From positions 112,423,054-112,487,053 of the forward strand of contig OW121846.1 of assembly GCA_933228895.1 (NCBI GenBank): a DNA stretch of 64,000 nt. Reading direction: 5' to 3'. The stretch is from Platycnemis pennipes (taxonomy: Eukaryota; Arthropoda; Insecta; Odonata; Platycnemididae). This document shows positions 34,568-45,719 of this stretch, piece by piece (within the stretch, counting starts at the first letter, position 1; every line of letters begins with the position of its first letter). The translations under genes were made by a program, and so were the position numbers. Below the pieces are notes generated by a model. That model was given only the letters and a program-made list of their open reading frames with translations. It did not search any database and was not told the DNA's origin.

Positions 34568-34900
34568 TTACACAATCTTTTTAATTAGATATTCTACCTC
34601 TTTCTGACCTAGCAACCAGGCCCTAACGTTTTTACAGAATTTAGCGTAATTTTTTAATAACGCAATGTTTTGAGGGAGTGCACAAAACATTTTGGGACTT
34701 AGATACAAGTAAGAGTGACGAAACAGTTCAAAATTTGGTTTAGGTATTACAATACCAATATTTACTCTCAGATGATTGTACATTTGAGGTTTTTCTTTTT
34801 CACCACTACGGTTGAAGAATATTCTTATCACCTTGTAAACAAACAGATGTCTCAGAGGTAGAATGTTAATCTCGGATATTTCACGTTTTAAAAAGAAATT
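34568..34900 (-). mobile_element. LINE RT extreme C-terminus
   Basis: A 159-codon minus-strand frame (to 35047) contains NILPLRHLFVYKVIRIFF, VIPKPNFELFRHSYLYLSP, KMFCALPQNIALLKNYAKFC and KNVRAWLLGQKEVEYLI. This follows the LINE C-terminal pattern lpv..L..yk...f....., vP.p...l.r.sy.y.aPk.fN.LP..Ik....y..Fk..lk.WLl. The N-terminal half of the frame is not recognisable, so I place the element's visible limit near 34900. It is an open but truncated remnant with no catalytic domain. Confidence 0.65.
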
Positions 34901-35404
34901 ACCTGGGCATATTAAAAACTCATTCGAATAGAACATTCGAATGAAACGTAATGATAAGGTGAAAATAAACATCACAACACCCGTATTCCAAAAGAAACCA
35001 TTTTTTTTACGTTTTATTGTTGATTTTGTTGACATTCGTTGCCTCAAACGCTATGTCATGAATAGGTTCGTATGAAGCAAAAAGTGAACCAACTGAAATA
35101 AAATATTTCGCACAATAAGCTAGGAGGGATCGAGGGAGTGCGGTAGCAGAAGTAATACTCCCCGAAGGCCGTAGTTCGGTCCCATGTGGTGGCTAAGGTG
35201 TTTTGTTGATTTTGTGTGATATTAATAAATGACTCGTGTTTCAAGCCGAGAGTCCTTTATTAATATAATTCGCCGAGAAAGAACGAAATCCTATATTGTG
35301 TAATATTGTTCCCTTCGAGAACGCTTTGTGGAGTACTCTTCAAGATCATTTCTCTGCCCATCATACAATATGTTCAAGGACTTGGAATAAAGCAAAGGCC
35401 AATT

Positions 35405-35545
35405 GACGCCTTTCGTCGAAAGTCTGCTAATGCCGACGCCATGTTTCTCTTCACCATTCCCCATTCCAAACATCTTACCTATATCCACATTCCATTCTAT
35501 CCTCTACGGATTAAATGACCTTAACTGTTGGAGGAGGGCGGTTAA
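35405..35545 (+). mobile_element. SINE-A 3' half, decayed
   Basis: GACGCCTTTCGTCGAAAGTC, GCTAATGCCGACGCCATGTTTCTC and AAATGACCTTAACTGTTGG match SINE-A (GGCGCCTTTCGTTAAGAGTA, GCTAATGCCGACGCCGGGTTTCTC, AAATGACCTCAGCTGTCGG). Confidence 0.75.
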
Positions 35546-35579
35546 TTGCCCCTCTCCTTAAATCTACAGCAAACAAAAT

Positions 35580-36600
35580 AGTGTTTGTTTTTTTTTAATT
35601 TTATAAGGTGACATTTTTTGAGTTTTTTAAGTCACCGGGTCTCAAAAAATAAAATTATCTGCTTCCGACCCCAACAAGATTTGATTTTAGGGTGCTCCGA
35701 CAGCTAAGGTCAATTCGCTCCAACCCATACAAGCTCACCATGTCCCACAGATGCGTAAGTCCAACGTTTTGAACAGTAAGGTGCCATGGGATGAAAAATG
35801 ATTCGCTTTCAAATACACAATGGATGAGGACGATAAAAGGAGTTGAGTTGGGCCAATTACCCATGCAGGCACCCAACGGCGGAGGAAACACCGTCTGGCC
35901 AAAACTGCTTCAATGTCGGCTAAGAGACACAGAACGAACAAATAACACCAACATATTTAATAGCACACAAGGGCTTCGGTCTTTCATTTTTACGAAATAA
36001 ACAGACTCGAAAAGAAATGGCATTTAAAAACTGGGATCCTAAACCTTAAGAGGGTGAGCGATAGCACATAAAAAGCGTTTCATTGCCACCCAGGGGGACT
36101 AGAAATGAGCGAAAATTCAGAAAGGAAACAGATGAATTGGGATTTTTCCGTAGGCGTCGCGAATTTTCGTTTCGATGGCTTATTCCGAGCGCACGATGAA
36201 TAAATGCTAAAGGCATCAGCGCGAGCCATGAACGCGGCAACAGATTTGCGAACGAAAATGTCATTCCTGTCCTTCTATAAGTCTCAGACTCCGCTTTCGT
36301 CAAAGGCAACATCTCATAGCTCGGCAGACGGGTCTGTACTACGGTCCCCCTTCCCCATAGGTTTATTTCCCCATCATATTCACCACATTTCCACATCCTC
36401 CCTCCGGCATTCGTCACGTAAGTGAACATCAGGAGCCCCACCGCCGATCCTGACGCTGACACAGCACGCAAAACTGGCGGGAAACGATTGAAAATGAAGA
36501 TTCGGCGAAATCATTCTCCACCTCACACGGAGGTTGTCCGAATCATTTCCCTCTCGATGCCAAATTACCACTTCCGTGGCCATCTCCGCTCCTCAGCGTG
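35580..36600. other. No recognisable feature
   Basis: Mixed composition. A 141-codon minus-strand frame (36046-36471) is open but unassigned. Confidence 0.3.
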
Positions 36601-36639
36601 CTCAAGACGACTGATTGATGGTCTCATTAGAGCGGGGAA

Positions 36640-37480
36640 ACAAAGTAAAAGTCTTTTCCTCGACGGCACAAGACGACCGGCCCCCGAAATGCCGGGAGCC
36701 CCCTTGGGTACCCTGGGCGCCCCCGCTCCCCTCCCGAGGAGAGCCAGAAGAAGAAGGCGATACGGCGGAGAGCCGAAACGGCTCGAATAGCAAGTAATCT
36801 CCTCCGAGGGGGGGCGGACCCTTTTTCCGCTCCTTTTCACAGAATAAATACAAGCGGGGCGGACGGGCTTCTCCTTTGAGCTCGGACCGGAGGCGCTCCC
36901 TCGCCAACGCCGAGGGGAGGATCAAAGTGAGGAGCCCCACCCCCTCCTTCTCTTCGACGCAAACGAAGCGGACGAGTGCAAGAGGCGATACATGAAATAC
37001 ATTCATGCTGCCCGCAAAATTTATAGAGCAGTAGATATTTACATGCCTGCTTATCCCGGCCCGGCAACAAAAGGAAGGGCGCCCCCGCGAACGGAAGGGA
37101 CCACACATCCCAAGACGCGGCTCGCAAATCCCGCCCGGGCCGCCACAAAACAGACGGTTTGCGGGGCGAGGGTGGATGGAGATTGGCTCCGCTTCTCCCG
37201 AAAGATAGGCGCGCGGCTGATCCAGGTTGACATTCAAATTTCCTCACTGACGGCTGCCGCATCACAGGGAAGGGATATGAGGTCGGGGGCCTTCAGGGGT
37301 GTGGGAGGGGCGCGGGCTTGGGGCAGTGCCCGGATCATCGGCGTGCGGGGAACGCGTGATAGCAGCGCAGTACGCCAGTGCACGACAAAGGGACCAACCT
37401 CCTGTCGCCACACGCACCACACCACCCCGTCAGCTGACAATACCCAGTGCTCTCCGCACCCAGCCGCAAACTCATGGCTT
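36640..37480. other. Large GC-rich, CpG-containing island
   Basis: About 840 bp rich in CpG, interrupted near 37000 by an AT-rich TTTATAGAGCAGTAGATATTT segment. Open frames up to 211 codons (minus, 36602-37237) and 178 codons (plus, 36992-37528) overlap one another and have Gly/Pro/Arg/Ser-rich composition. I regard them as chance. Confidence 0.55.
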
Positions 37481-37959
37481 CACACTTGTTATCTCCACAT
37501 ACAAGGCAGGCCTCTCCGAGCGTGGTAATAGTAAGAGACTATCTTCAGGAAATTACTCAGCCAAGATAAAAGTTGCATTGATTAAGTAGTTAAATAAATG
37601 ACTTAGTTAATTCGTTCCAACAATTTTTGCATTTAATATAGACAGCGTTTAGAATCTGAACGCGGCAGCTCGATGTGAAATTGAAAAAATCTGGCATAGA
37701 GTCATACGGATACATCAATAATATAAAGAGTCCACAGCATGGATCGCATTTCATTTATACATATTTTATATATGTTTAATTTCTTTTTCACTTTTAAAAG
37801 ATGAGCAACCGATAAATTTCTCCGCGTGAATTTATAATGGAAGAGTAACAATGCTCTCCAATTGTTCGTCCCATTAGAACAGTCATGATGAAGGTCCTCG
37901 TTTAGATGAGGATATATTCATACATGCGTTGTATCGCATTCTCATCTTGTCCGGCGAGG

Positions 37960-38450
37960 TCCCAGCGTGAGAGTTGCGGCAAATTCGCACTCGAAGCGCC
38001 CCGTCGCCCGGGGCCTGCCCCCCGCCCGGGGCTCGCACGCCCCCGGGCCGCAGGTGGCGGCGTCGGCGGTGCCGCGGGGGAGGGGGTGGGTGTAGGGGTA
38101 GGGGCGGCATATCTTACACTCAATATTCACGCTCGTGGGCCGGGGTGCGATGATCAAATCGTCGTGGCAGAAAAATGAAAGCCGAAATCCGGTTATCGCA
38201 GCCATTTACGGCAGTGGCTGGAGGATTGGCGCCGCGCACAAGAGGGAAGCAATCTAGACGGGAGATGAGGGCGGGGGTGGGAATAGTGGGACTACCCCCT
38301 CCCCCCCCCCCACCCTCCGTGCCCGCTCCCCGCCTCGACGCTGTAAACATGAGCACATTTACACGATTCCCACTTTCACTCAGCTCGCAGTCGGAAATCG
38401 ATCGATGGTCAAGACGTGGTCCCCGACTTCCCTTCCCACACCTACGCCCT
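37960..38450. other. GC-rich, CpG-containing island
   Basis: CGCCCGGGGCCTGCCCCCCGCC near 38005 and a C-run near 38297-38315. Overlapping frames, no domain. Confidence 0.5.
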
Positions 38451-39006
38451 TGATAGACACTCTATTCTACGTGTCACCAGTCATCACTCACCTCCTTTAC
38501 AATTTGGCATTCCGGCCGCACGGGCAGGTTTAAACGGGGTACTGCTACCATGCATAACTCCTCCTTTGCTGGAATGCCCCCCTTTCCCACGCTATTTCTC
38601 CTCCCAAGTTCGCTTTCTGCCCACCTTTTCCAATCCAAAATGCTCTTTCTACGACTCATTATTACTCGCTTTCGCGCCAATACTATCTAGAACCACCTTC
38701 AAAATCCAATAAACCCGCCCGCCCACATACTTTGCCACCCTAATAATTTCTCCAGCGATTTCCTCCCTTCTCCTACGGTGTCTACCAAAGCAGAAAACAA
38801 ACTCTTCACGTCTTTTCAAGGTTTTCAAGGCTGATTACCAAATTTTCTAGATTAACTGAGATTAAGGCTGATTAACAAGATTAAGGCTGATTAACAAATT
38901 TTCAAGATTAAAATCTTCAATACAGATAAGAATGTATCTCACAGATGCATTTCTTGTAAAAGAAATGGTTGGCGAGTTTACGTAGCGAAAGTTAGTTATC
39001 ATTTGG

Positions 39007-39178
39007 AAAAAGAAAAAACTTAGTTCTTTTCCACAAATATATTTAAACAAATCTACCGGTTTCGGCCTTCTCAGGCCATTTTCAAGATTACACTGAATCT
39101 TGATAATGGCCTGAGAAGGCCGAAACCGGTAGATTTGTTTAAATATATTTGTGGAAAAGAACTAAGTTTTTCTTTTTT
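39007..39178. mobile_element. Foldback element, nearly perfect 83-bp-arm hairpin
   Basis: Arms 39007-39089 and 39096-39178 are inverted copies with only a few differences, around a 6-bp loop. Each arm runs from an AAAAAGAAAAA end through CTTAGTTCTTTTCCACAAAT, ATTTAAACAAATCTACCGG and TTTCGGCCTTCTCAGGCCAT to CAAGATT. The near identity of the arms points to a recent origin or to repair-driven homogenisation. The TTTTCCACAA and GTTTCG motifs echo the 8.7 kb foldback. It could be transcribed into a long hairpin RNA. Confidence 0.95.
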
Positions 39179-39424
39179 AAAATGTATTTCTTGTGTCAAA
39201 TTTTTACTATAAATAACATACAGCAAAGAGTGAAATCTGCAAAAATCACGATTAAATTTCAAGATGTAAATGCTCGTGAGCTATTATTGAGGACGAACCA
39301 AAAAATGCATCGAAAACCAAAACCATCGAAAAAAACGAACGAAAAAATGCATCTTCGTATAAATAATTCGTATTAAGCAAGTCATTTCAAAGACACATTT
39401 TTTTAAAATTAGTGTTAAAACCCA

Positions 39425-39680
39425 AGAGTTGGGTTTTGATAGGCGAGGATAGAGCTCACCCTGTACTAAGCCCTGGGCGTGTGAAATTCACGCATACAGG
39501 GAAGGGGGGCCAGGTCCTTTCCCTGGACCACCTGTGATTTCCTACGAACTTCTGATTCACAGAAAATTTAATTTTAGGATTTTAAGTGGGAGTGTCCAGA
39601 AATACTTCTGCTCGGGATTTAAACCCGGAACCCTTATGTCCATAGCTAAGCGCTCTACCCACTAGGCCACCACGCGAGGA
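39425..39680 (-). mobile_element. SINE-B (tRNA-headed), long copy
   Basis: Minus strand begins CGTGGTGGCCTAGTGGGTAGAGCGC (clear A box), then GGGTTCCGGGTTTAAATCCCG (B box), AGTATTTCTGGACACTCCC and ATCAGAAGTTCGTAGGAAAT. The 49.3 kb element shares this order. The copy extends further than the 49.3 kb one, with a CCCTGTATGCGTGAATTTC hairpin-forming segment. No target-site duplication identified. Confidence 0.75.
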
Positions 39681-39689
39681 AACGAGAGG

Positions 39690-41160
39690 AGGATTTATGA
39701 AAATTCTTTAAAAGTCATGGTTGGTACGCAAAATTTACGTCTTATTCCCGATGTTCAAGACCCAAATTAAATCCACGCCTTTCTCCCGGTTTTCAAGGTT
39801 GTTAGACTATGCTTAGCACATCCTCGCCCGCTTTTCTCTCTGTCGATCTCACTACAAAGCCATGTGTCAAATGCCTGCAATTATTTTCACCCTATTTCTC
39901 TTAAGTACAAATATCAGAACTGTAACTCTATATCTTATTTTACATCTTTTCTAGGTATTCTCTTCCTAAGCTTCCAGTCATACTTTCTCCTTTCATTGTA
40001 AATTCCCGTTTTACCGCATACTACCACCTAACAGCTTCAGTGCCACATCCACCTTCGTACACGTTTCAGTTAAGACATGATATTTTTACACGCATTACAT
40101 TATATGCCCATTCGCATTTAAGCTTGCTTAATACTTTTAGTTCATTCTAAAACTTAGTTTCACTCATCGTTTTATGGCAGCCGTGATAGCCAGTTCGGTA
40201 ACGCCCTGAACTTGGAGACCAAAGCCCAGTGAGTTCCAATAATCCATGCCCGTGCAACCCTAGGAAGGCATGGATGTCGTGTTTATCCCACAAATAACAT
40301 CAGTTAGGCAGTACAAAATAACCTTATCATCTAAAGCAAATACTACTACCCATTTTCTTATAATTTACCTTCATCACGAGTCTCACGTACCATATCCATA
40401 TCAACGACTGTAAGCGATAACTAACACTGGTTTATCCGCATATCTGACAACTTTGACCAGTTCAACTTCGAGTTTTATAGCTCGAAATACCACTAGTCTA
40501 ACCTATCGTAACAATTCTCATCGTTGCGCATTTTTCAATCTTCCATCCACAGTCTGGATGACGCAAAACTGTGTAACCGGAGGTTTTTCCAGTTGCCTCT
40601 AACCGGAAATTAATATGTTGGACAAAGATAATTACTCTTGTATGCGTTCAAGTCACATTAACTACAACAATTAGCTGTATCGCCAATCAAGGAAAATATA
40701 GTCGTGTTTTATTTGGGACAAATCCACTCGACATCATAATTACTGTTAACAGAATAAGTGATTTAAAAGTAGTGAATTTTAAATTCTGCTTCGGCACAGA
40801 TAAAAAATTCTAAACATAACGAATTCACTTATAAACCAACGCTATCGCAACAGGGCAGCCTTACAAACGGCAAGGATGGCCGAAGCCGTAATCGCAGGAG
40901 TGGAAGGAAGATCAAATTTAAAATACAGAAACTTACTGAAATTCTAAATAAAATCCGACACATTCAACAAAGAGTTCTAACAAATTCCATTCTCCAAAAA
41001 ATTTCGGTTGTGAACGGGAAAATAAAGATTACTTTGTAAGAGAAATTATATATTTTCCGTAATTCACTCCCACTGGTGATAGGGATTACAGTATACTTAT
41101 CATAATACTTAGGGGTTCTTAATGCATGTCTAACATATGGAATGAAACTATCCATTTTAA
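39690..41160. other. Mostly unrecognised; tRNA-like stretch at 40180-40290
   Basis: AT-rich DNA. At 40183-40290 the plus strand reads GCCGTGATAGCCAGTTCGGTAACGC (A-box-like), a degenerate B box, and AGGAAGGCATGGATGTCGTG, a SINE-like arrangement. The rest shows nothing I can assign. Confidence 0.4.
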
Positions 41161-41165
41161 ATTTA

Positions 41166-41345
41166 GCCGACCCCGATGGCGCTGGGGTGTATCTCTCTCC
41201 TATCAATCCCAGGGTCACGAGTTCGAATCCCGCCCTGGGAGGATTTTCATTGAGCTTGGTAAGGTAGATTTGTTGCTAATAAGGCTCGAATTCTGTTTCC
41301 TCTGGGTGATGATGTTACAGGCTGATGTAAAGAATGTGACGTAAG
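41166..41345 (+). mobile_element. SINE-C (tRNA-headed)
   Basis: CCGATGGCGCTGGGG, then the strong B box CACGAGTTCGAATCCCGCC, then GGGAGGATTTTCATTGAGC and a body ending GATGTAAAGAATGTGACG. It differs in body from SINE-A and SINE-B. No target-site duplication found. Confidence 0.6.
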
Positions 41346-41447
41346 TGTGTTCAACAATAGAAAGTTCATTCTATACGTAGAGTTCTTTATCCTACATCCC
41401 GTTACAAAACTATTCGTATTCCAGTCTATTCATCTACGTTTACGTGA

Positions 41448-41610
41448 TGTAGGCCCCAGTGGTGGCATGGTTGTGTCTTCGCCTGCTAACCTTAGGGGTT
41501 AGCAGTCGCGGGTTTGAGTCCCACCTGAGTGGATTTTTCACCACTCAGGACATGGATGTGTGTGTTCCTCTGTTGTTAATTGTTGTTAATACCCCGATGT
41601 AAAGGCCACA
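41448..41610 (+). mobile_element. SINE-D (tRNA-headed)
   Basis: CCCCAGTGGTGGCATGGTTGTG, a CTAACCTTAGGGGTTAG anticodon-arm-like palindrome, B box GCGGGTTTGAGTCCCACC, a GAGTGGATTTTTCACCACTC hairpin and AGGACATGGATGTGTGTG. The 3' end has GTTGTTAAT repeats. Confidence 0.6.
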
Positions 41611-41654
41611 AGTGCTGTTTTCGGAGGTAATGGGAAATAAAAAACAAAATACGC

Positions 41655-41745
41655 TGCAAGCCACCGCGAGGGTGTTGGCAGAGTGTGAAGATCACCAAAA
41701 CATGCACTACTGTCATGCAACTAGGGTACTACATGGAAACATGCT
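41655..41745 (+). mobile_element. LINE 3'-end-like fragment (GCAAGCCACC family)
   Basis: TACGCTGCAAGCCACCGCGA, GGTGTTGGCAGAGTGTGAAG and CACCAAAACATGCACTACTG match 48300-48375. Such GCAAGCCACC...GGTG.GTGGC.GAGGGT ends are familiar from arthropod CR1-like LINE 3' regions, from memory rather than search. Confidence 0.55.
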
Positions 41746-41834
41746 AATAATATGGGTCACATGCATCTACAGGGCTAGTATCTACATAGTAACAAAGGGA
41801 CTGGTTACTAATAAAGACATCACGCGCTACAGAC

Positions 41835-42310
41835 TTCTATAATAAATTTCACCTACTTATCCTTCTGCTATGCTGCCCTATGGGTTCTCTAAGAGTACAG
41901 ATGAAAATTGACATTCCGAATCCATCGGTACGACAATCCATTTCTCCAATCTCACACAATACGCTGGTGTTTTAAATATATGTCTAATTTCTTCAGTAAA
42001 GCTATCCGTTTTATATTTCTGCAATACATTTAATCTATATTTTAACCTACGATCTCATAATGATTCCCAACCTAATTCTTGTATTAATTCTGATACAATA
42101 CTAAACCTATCGTAACACTATTTAACAAACCTAGCAGCTATACGCTGCATACTGTCTAGCTCTATGATCAAACCTATTTCATTCGGATCCCATACACTGG
42201 CTACATATTCAAGGTGGACTCAGCTAGTGAAAAGTAATATCGCTCTTTTGTCTTCTCATCACATTTCCCAAGGACTCTTTTAATAAATCGTCCAATTCTA
42301 GGAAGATTAA
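41835..42310 (-). mobile_element. CR1-like LINE, RT C-terminal region
   Basis: The minus strand reads FIKRVLGKCDEKTKERYYFS then LAESTLNM (42290-42201). A second frame gives VWDPNEIGLIIELDSMQRIA and ARFVK (about 42190-42125), then a block like LIQELGWESL (about 42090-42055). These match the CR1-clade order R.lgkc....ke.aYfsLv.s.LEYa..VWDP, l.kieriQRraARFv, LgW..L..RR. Stops and shifts make it dead. The same block at 1.7 kb (KRILGKCDKRVRERC) suggests the same family. Confidence 0.8.
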
Positions 42311-42971
42311 ACTCACCACCTTTTGAGCGTCCACCGAAGATCAACGAAGTCGGCACCCATATCTGTACCGAACCGACGGAGCCTCTTGTTAATGTACTCA
42401 ACTCGGCTTCAAACGAGAGGTCCCTTATCAATTCTTGGGTGAAGATCACAAACCGTGAGCGCCATTTCGATGGCCTCGGTGTCACTTACCCGCTTCACTT
42501 CAATTCCCTGAATGAGTCAATAATCTCCTCGGATCCACGTGGCACCATTGGCGCTTACGTGGGCCACGACCTGCAGCCTAGCAGGCAGCACCTCGTTCCA
42601 CGCCTGCGTCACCTGAGGAACACCGCCACCATGGATGCACCACCCTCACGGCCTGCCCTTCCTTGCAGTCTACTACTCCCTACCACTAGAAATCCCCCCG
42701 TCCCACTCTGACGGCTCCTCCGCGGTAGAGCCCTCGGAGGATCGACAGGACTGGCTGCAGGAATCTCGGCGACATCCACAGGAAGTGCCTGAAGCCTCTT
42801 GGGGACGGGGATTGGAGTTGCTAAACAATTGCAATTCAACCAACATGTGTTTTTTTGTATGACCTTTCATATATCCCTAAACAATCCTTATTTCTGAAAT
42901 CTTCAAACATATCTGCCTACTAACTCATCCTTAGCTACCTTTACTACTCTTATAGATGAACGAATACTATC

Positions 42972-43282
42972 GGGGATCGGGTTGGTGTGGTGGCCTCCCA
43001 TACCGAGGGCCCGCGTTCGATTCCCGGCAGTGGCAGATTTTTCAGTGGAAAACCGGTCCCCACTTGAGTGCCTAGTGGAGGGTATTTCAAGTTCAGTACT
43101 CCGTCCGTCGGTTAAACCGTGGTCCCCTTGGCGCCTTTCGTTAGGAGTAGGCTAATGCCGACGCCGGGTTTCTCTCCACCCTTCCTCCGTTCCCGGCAAA
43201 CTCCTACCCAATTATACACCTATTCTATATGGCGCAAATGACCTCAGCTGTCGGTCGCCTCCCCTGAATAACCAACCTAACC
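42972..43282 (+). mobile_element. SINE-A, full-length with internal deletion
   Basis: GGGGATCGGGTTGGTGTGGTGGC is followed directly by CTCCCATACCGAGGGCCCG, lacking about 14 bp of the anticodon region present at 62.5 kb. The rest is well preserved: TTCGATTCCCGGCAGTGGC, AAAACCGGTCCCCACTTGAG, GCCGACGCCGGGTTTCTCTC and CAGCTGTCGGTCGCCTCCCC. A perfect 13-bp target-site duplication, AACGAATACTATC, lies at 42959-42971 and 43283-43295. Confidence 0.95.
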
Positions 43283-43329
43283 AACGAATACTATCACTTT
43301 TCAGCAATTAACGGAATAGAACAGCCATA

Positions 43330-43980
43330 TGCAAAAAATGGAGAGCACGCGGCATTTACTAAGAGGTTACAGGTATCGATCAAAAGACGGTGAGGTGAGC
43401 CTAAAATATCATAACTCGTGCCGCTATTCCCAAGGGAGAAGGTTGAAGATAAATTGCAACGACTTAGAACAGATTTATTGGGTTTTATTTGCATTTCAGA
43501 TGCCCTCAAATCCTGGTATCGCAACGACTGCATCTGAGCTAGAAATTGACATAAGGAATGGTCCGTATCATGTGTTTGGGGAGCATCAATTGCGATTCGT
43601 ACTTCTGTGGGAGTTTCAAAAGGGGAAAGGTAAATTTAATGCCTTCAAGAAGTCGGACTTTGGGATGACAGAGTGTCTGCCAATGTCGCCCGAAATTCTA
43701 CGAGCTTAATTTATACTATGCAACCAATCGCCCCATGAATACGTAGCTCAATACATTCAGAGAAAAAAGTGAATTTGGTCCAGTTGGAACCAAACGTAAG
43801 TTAATAATTGGCAGTAATTATTAGGAAAAAGCAATCGCTAGAGTGACCTTCCAGAATCAACATAACCAAAAAGTTACTTACAAAGGGCACTGAACTGCAG
43901 TGATAGGATAGGATTTAGGATAGTGAGTAGGGTAACAAGTTGCGGGCCATTAAAACAGCCAAGTCAATTATCGGGGGGAA
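43330..43980. other. Unassigned; 126-codon open frame
   Basis: A plus-strand frame at 43329-43709 is open with protein-like composition, but I recognise no family. It lies between a SINE and a LINE endonuclease fragment, so decayed transposon sequence is the simplest explanation. Confidence 0.25.
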
Positions 43981-43989
43981 ACAATTGAA

Positions 43990-45075
43990 AAATATCAAAT
44001 GCTAGATCACATAAGTCTTACATTAAACTGTGGTGGTGTAAAAAATAAGTAATCGGACACTGACCAAATATTCAATAGCACATGTGGCATGGCCATAGGA
44101 ACCAAACTTTGTCTCACTGTGGAAATAGCAGACAGAGAAATCTTCCCAAAAGGCATAAACAAATAGAGACTAATAGGCTACATAAACAGGGAGGTGAAGT
44201 ATTCATTGCTGTCAATTCCCAAATAAGTAGCCACCCTCGTGTGATAAGGAAATAAAAAGTATAAGATTCAATGTTTCCAGCGAGATTTCGTGTAACATAT
44301 CGGACAATAGAGAATGAAAAAGGCTGTCATATTTTTCCACTGCTTTATATGGTATGAGATACACAATGCGTTTTGGCATCCTATACCATTTACAAGTATA
44401 ACACTTTTACTTTTGACACTTTAAGCACTAACACTTTTAAGGCAAAAATACGACAGGTTGTTTAATTCTCCATTGAAATAGAAGGTGTTTGGTGGAACAT
44501 CATAGATATACCCACAGAAGTATAATATTAAGCTTCCTTTATAGGGCCCCACTTTCCAATGTTCTGCAAGTGCTCGACAGGAAAATATCAACGCTCACCT
44601 TGAAAAATAACAGCAACAAAATTACGATCGCTGGGGACTACTATGTTCCATCAATTAAACGGAACGTATTGGCTAGAAACCGCGACTCCTGCGAAGAACT
44701 CCTTAGATTTCTTTGTTACAAACACGCAAAAAATAGTCAAGAACGTGGTTGCCAATGATGGGTATCAGCGATCATTAAGATCTCATTGTCGAAATAAATA
44801 AATATTTAGTGAGAGTCACCAAGGACCACGTAGTGTATACCGATTTGAAAATGCAAATATTTATGACCTACGGCAGAAATTACAAAGTCTATTTCCAGAA
44901 ATAAAAAATAAAACACAGCATAAACACAGAAATCGTCTGGTAATTATACTTAAAATCCTTACGCGACGGTATAGATATTTACCTGGCAACCTATGCGTGA
45001 TAATAAAGAACCCAGATGGTACACAAAGAAGTTGGAACAACAAGGAAATAAATTAAGACGTTGGTTTTTCAGAAT
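43990..45075 (+). mobile_element. CR1/Jockey-like LINE, endonuclease domain remnant
   Basis: With frameshifts, the plus strand reads LNCGGVKNK and MAIGTKLCLTVEIADREIFP (about 44028-44150), GGEVFIAVNSQISSHP (about 44192-44240), EGVWWNIIDIPTE (about 44480-44520), LYRAPLSNVLQVLDRKIST (about 44538-44600), ITIAGDYYVPSI (about 44620-44660) and WYTKKLEQQGNKLRRWF (about 45020-45070). They match, in order, the AP-type endonuclease blocks: lNaRSi.nK, ETWLt..i...eifp.gy, GGGVli.v, YRpP, GDFN.PsidW, and the downstream W....kklrnKlr region. GDFN is altered to GDYYV. About 250 bp between the third and fourth blocks is inserted DNA. Confidence 0.8.
44322..44458. mobile_element. Possible small inverted-repeat insertion within LINE
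   Basis: GGCTGTCATATTTTTCC at the left and GGCAAAAATACGACAGG at the right are near-inverted copies (about 15 bp) bounding AT-rich DNA. Together with its flanks this occupies a gap between two adjacent endonuclease blocks of the surrounding LINE. Confidence 0.4.
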
Positions 45076-45719
45076 TTAAGCACGCTTACATGAAATAATA
45101 ATAATAATACGTACAATGCACGTTTGTAGCATTTTCCATATGTTTCTTTGCATGTTGGATGAAAAGTAGAATTTTTAATGTGTGTTCCGCATGATGTTCA
45201 TAGAAATCCTTCCTTAGGTAGGAAGTGCAATTAAACTGTAGTGCTGTAGTATTTGACGACAACTCACCTCCCACCACACATCCTCGGGGTGGCTTGCGGC
45301 GGAGTCAGTACAAAATCGAAAGCGTTGAACCTGTTATATAACACGTAAACATAATTTAAGTACTATCTTTCCAAAAGGCTGATCACGTCGCATACAATCC
45401 GGGAGATAGGCGGTCTGGTCAACCAAAAGCTAAGGACTACTTACTTACTTTCTTTAAGAGGGCGAGAGAGCGTTGTTAATTTTCACTTGCTTGGCCAGCT
45501 GTGCTGTGCATGGGATGCAAACGAAATAGGTTATGATAAAGACGGCAAAGGTTAGCGAGGTTTTTAAATAGGCAATATATAGAGTTTAGTTATGTCCAAA
45601 TCGTTAAAAGAATTAGGAACGAAATTCCTACGAAGTCATAGATTTAGGAAAGCACTGATTAACTTGCAGTAATATAAGACGTGCTGCTTCCCCAGAGAGT
45701 TAAAAACTCTTGCAGTCTA

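Noticed and set aside
36602..37528. Long frames of 211 (minus) and 178 (plus) codons
   Set aside because: Mutually overlapping in a GC-rich island, Gly/Pro/Arg/Ser-rich, and without motifs, so chance frames are more likely than genes.
39096..39140. Hammerhead ribozyme within the 39.1 kb hairpin
   Set aside because: CTGAGAA deviates from CUGANGA and there is no room for stem II before GAAAC. Kept only as a similarity under the motif at 62968.
40180..40290. Separate named SINE family
   Set aside because: A-box-like and SINE-like tail sequences are present, but the B box is too degenerate to define a family from one copy.
43329..43709. 126-codon frame as a host gene
   Set aside because: No recognisable family, no splice or promoter evidence, and placed between transposon remnants.
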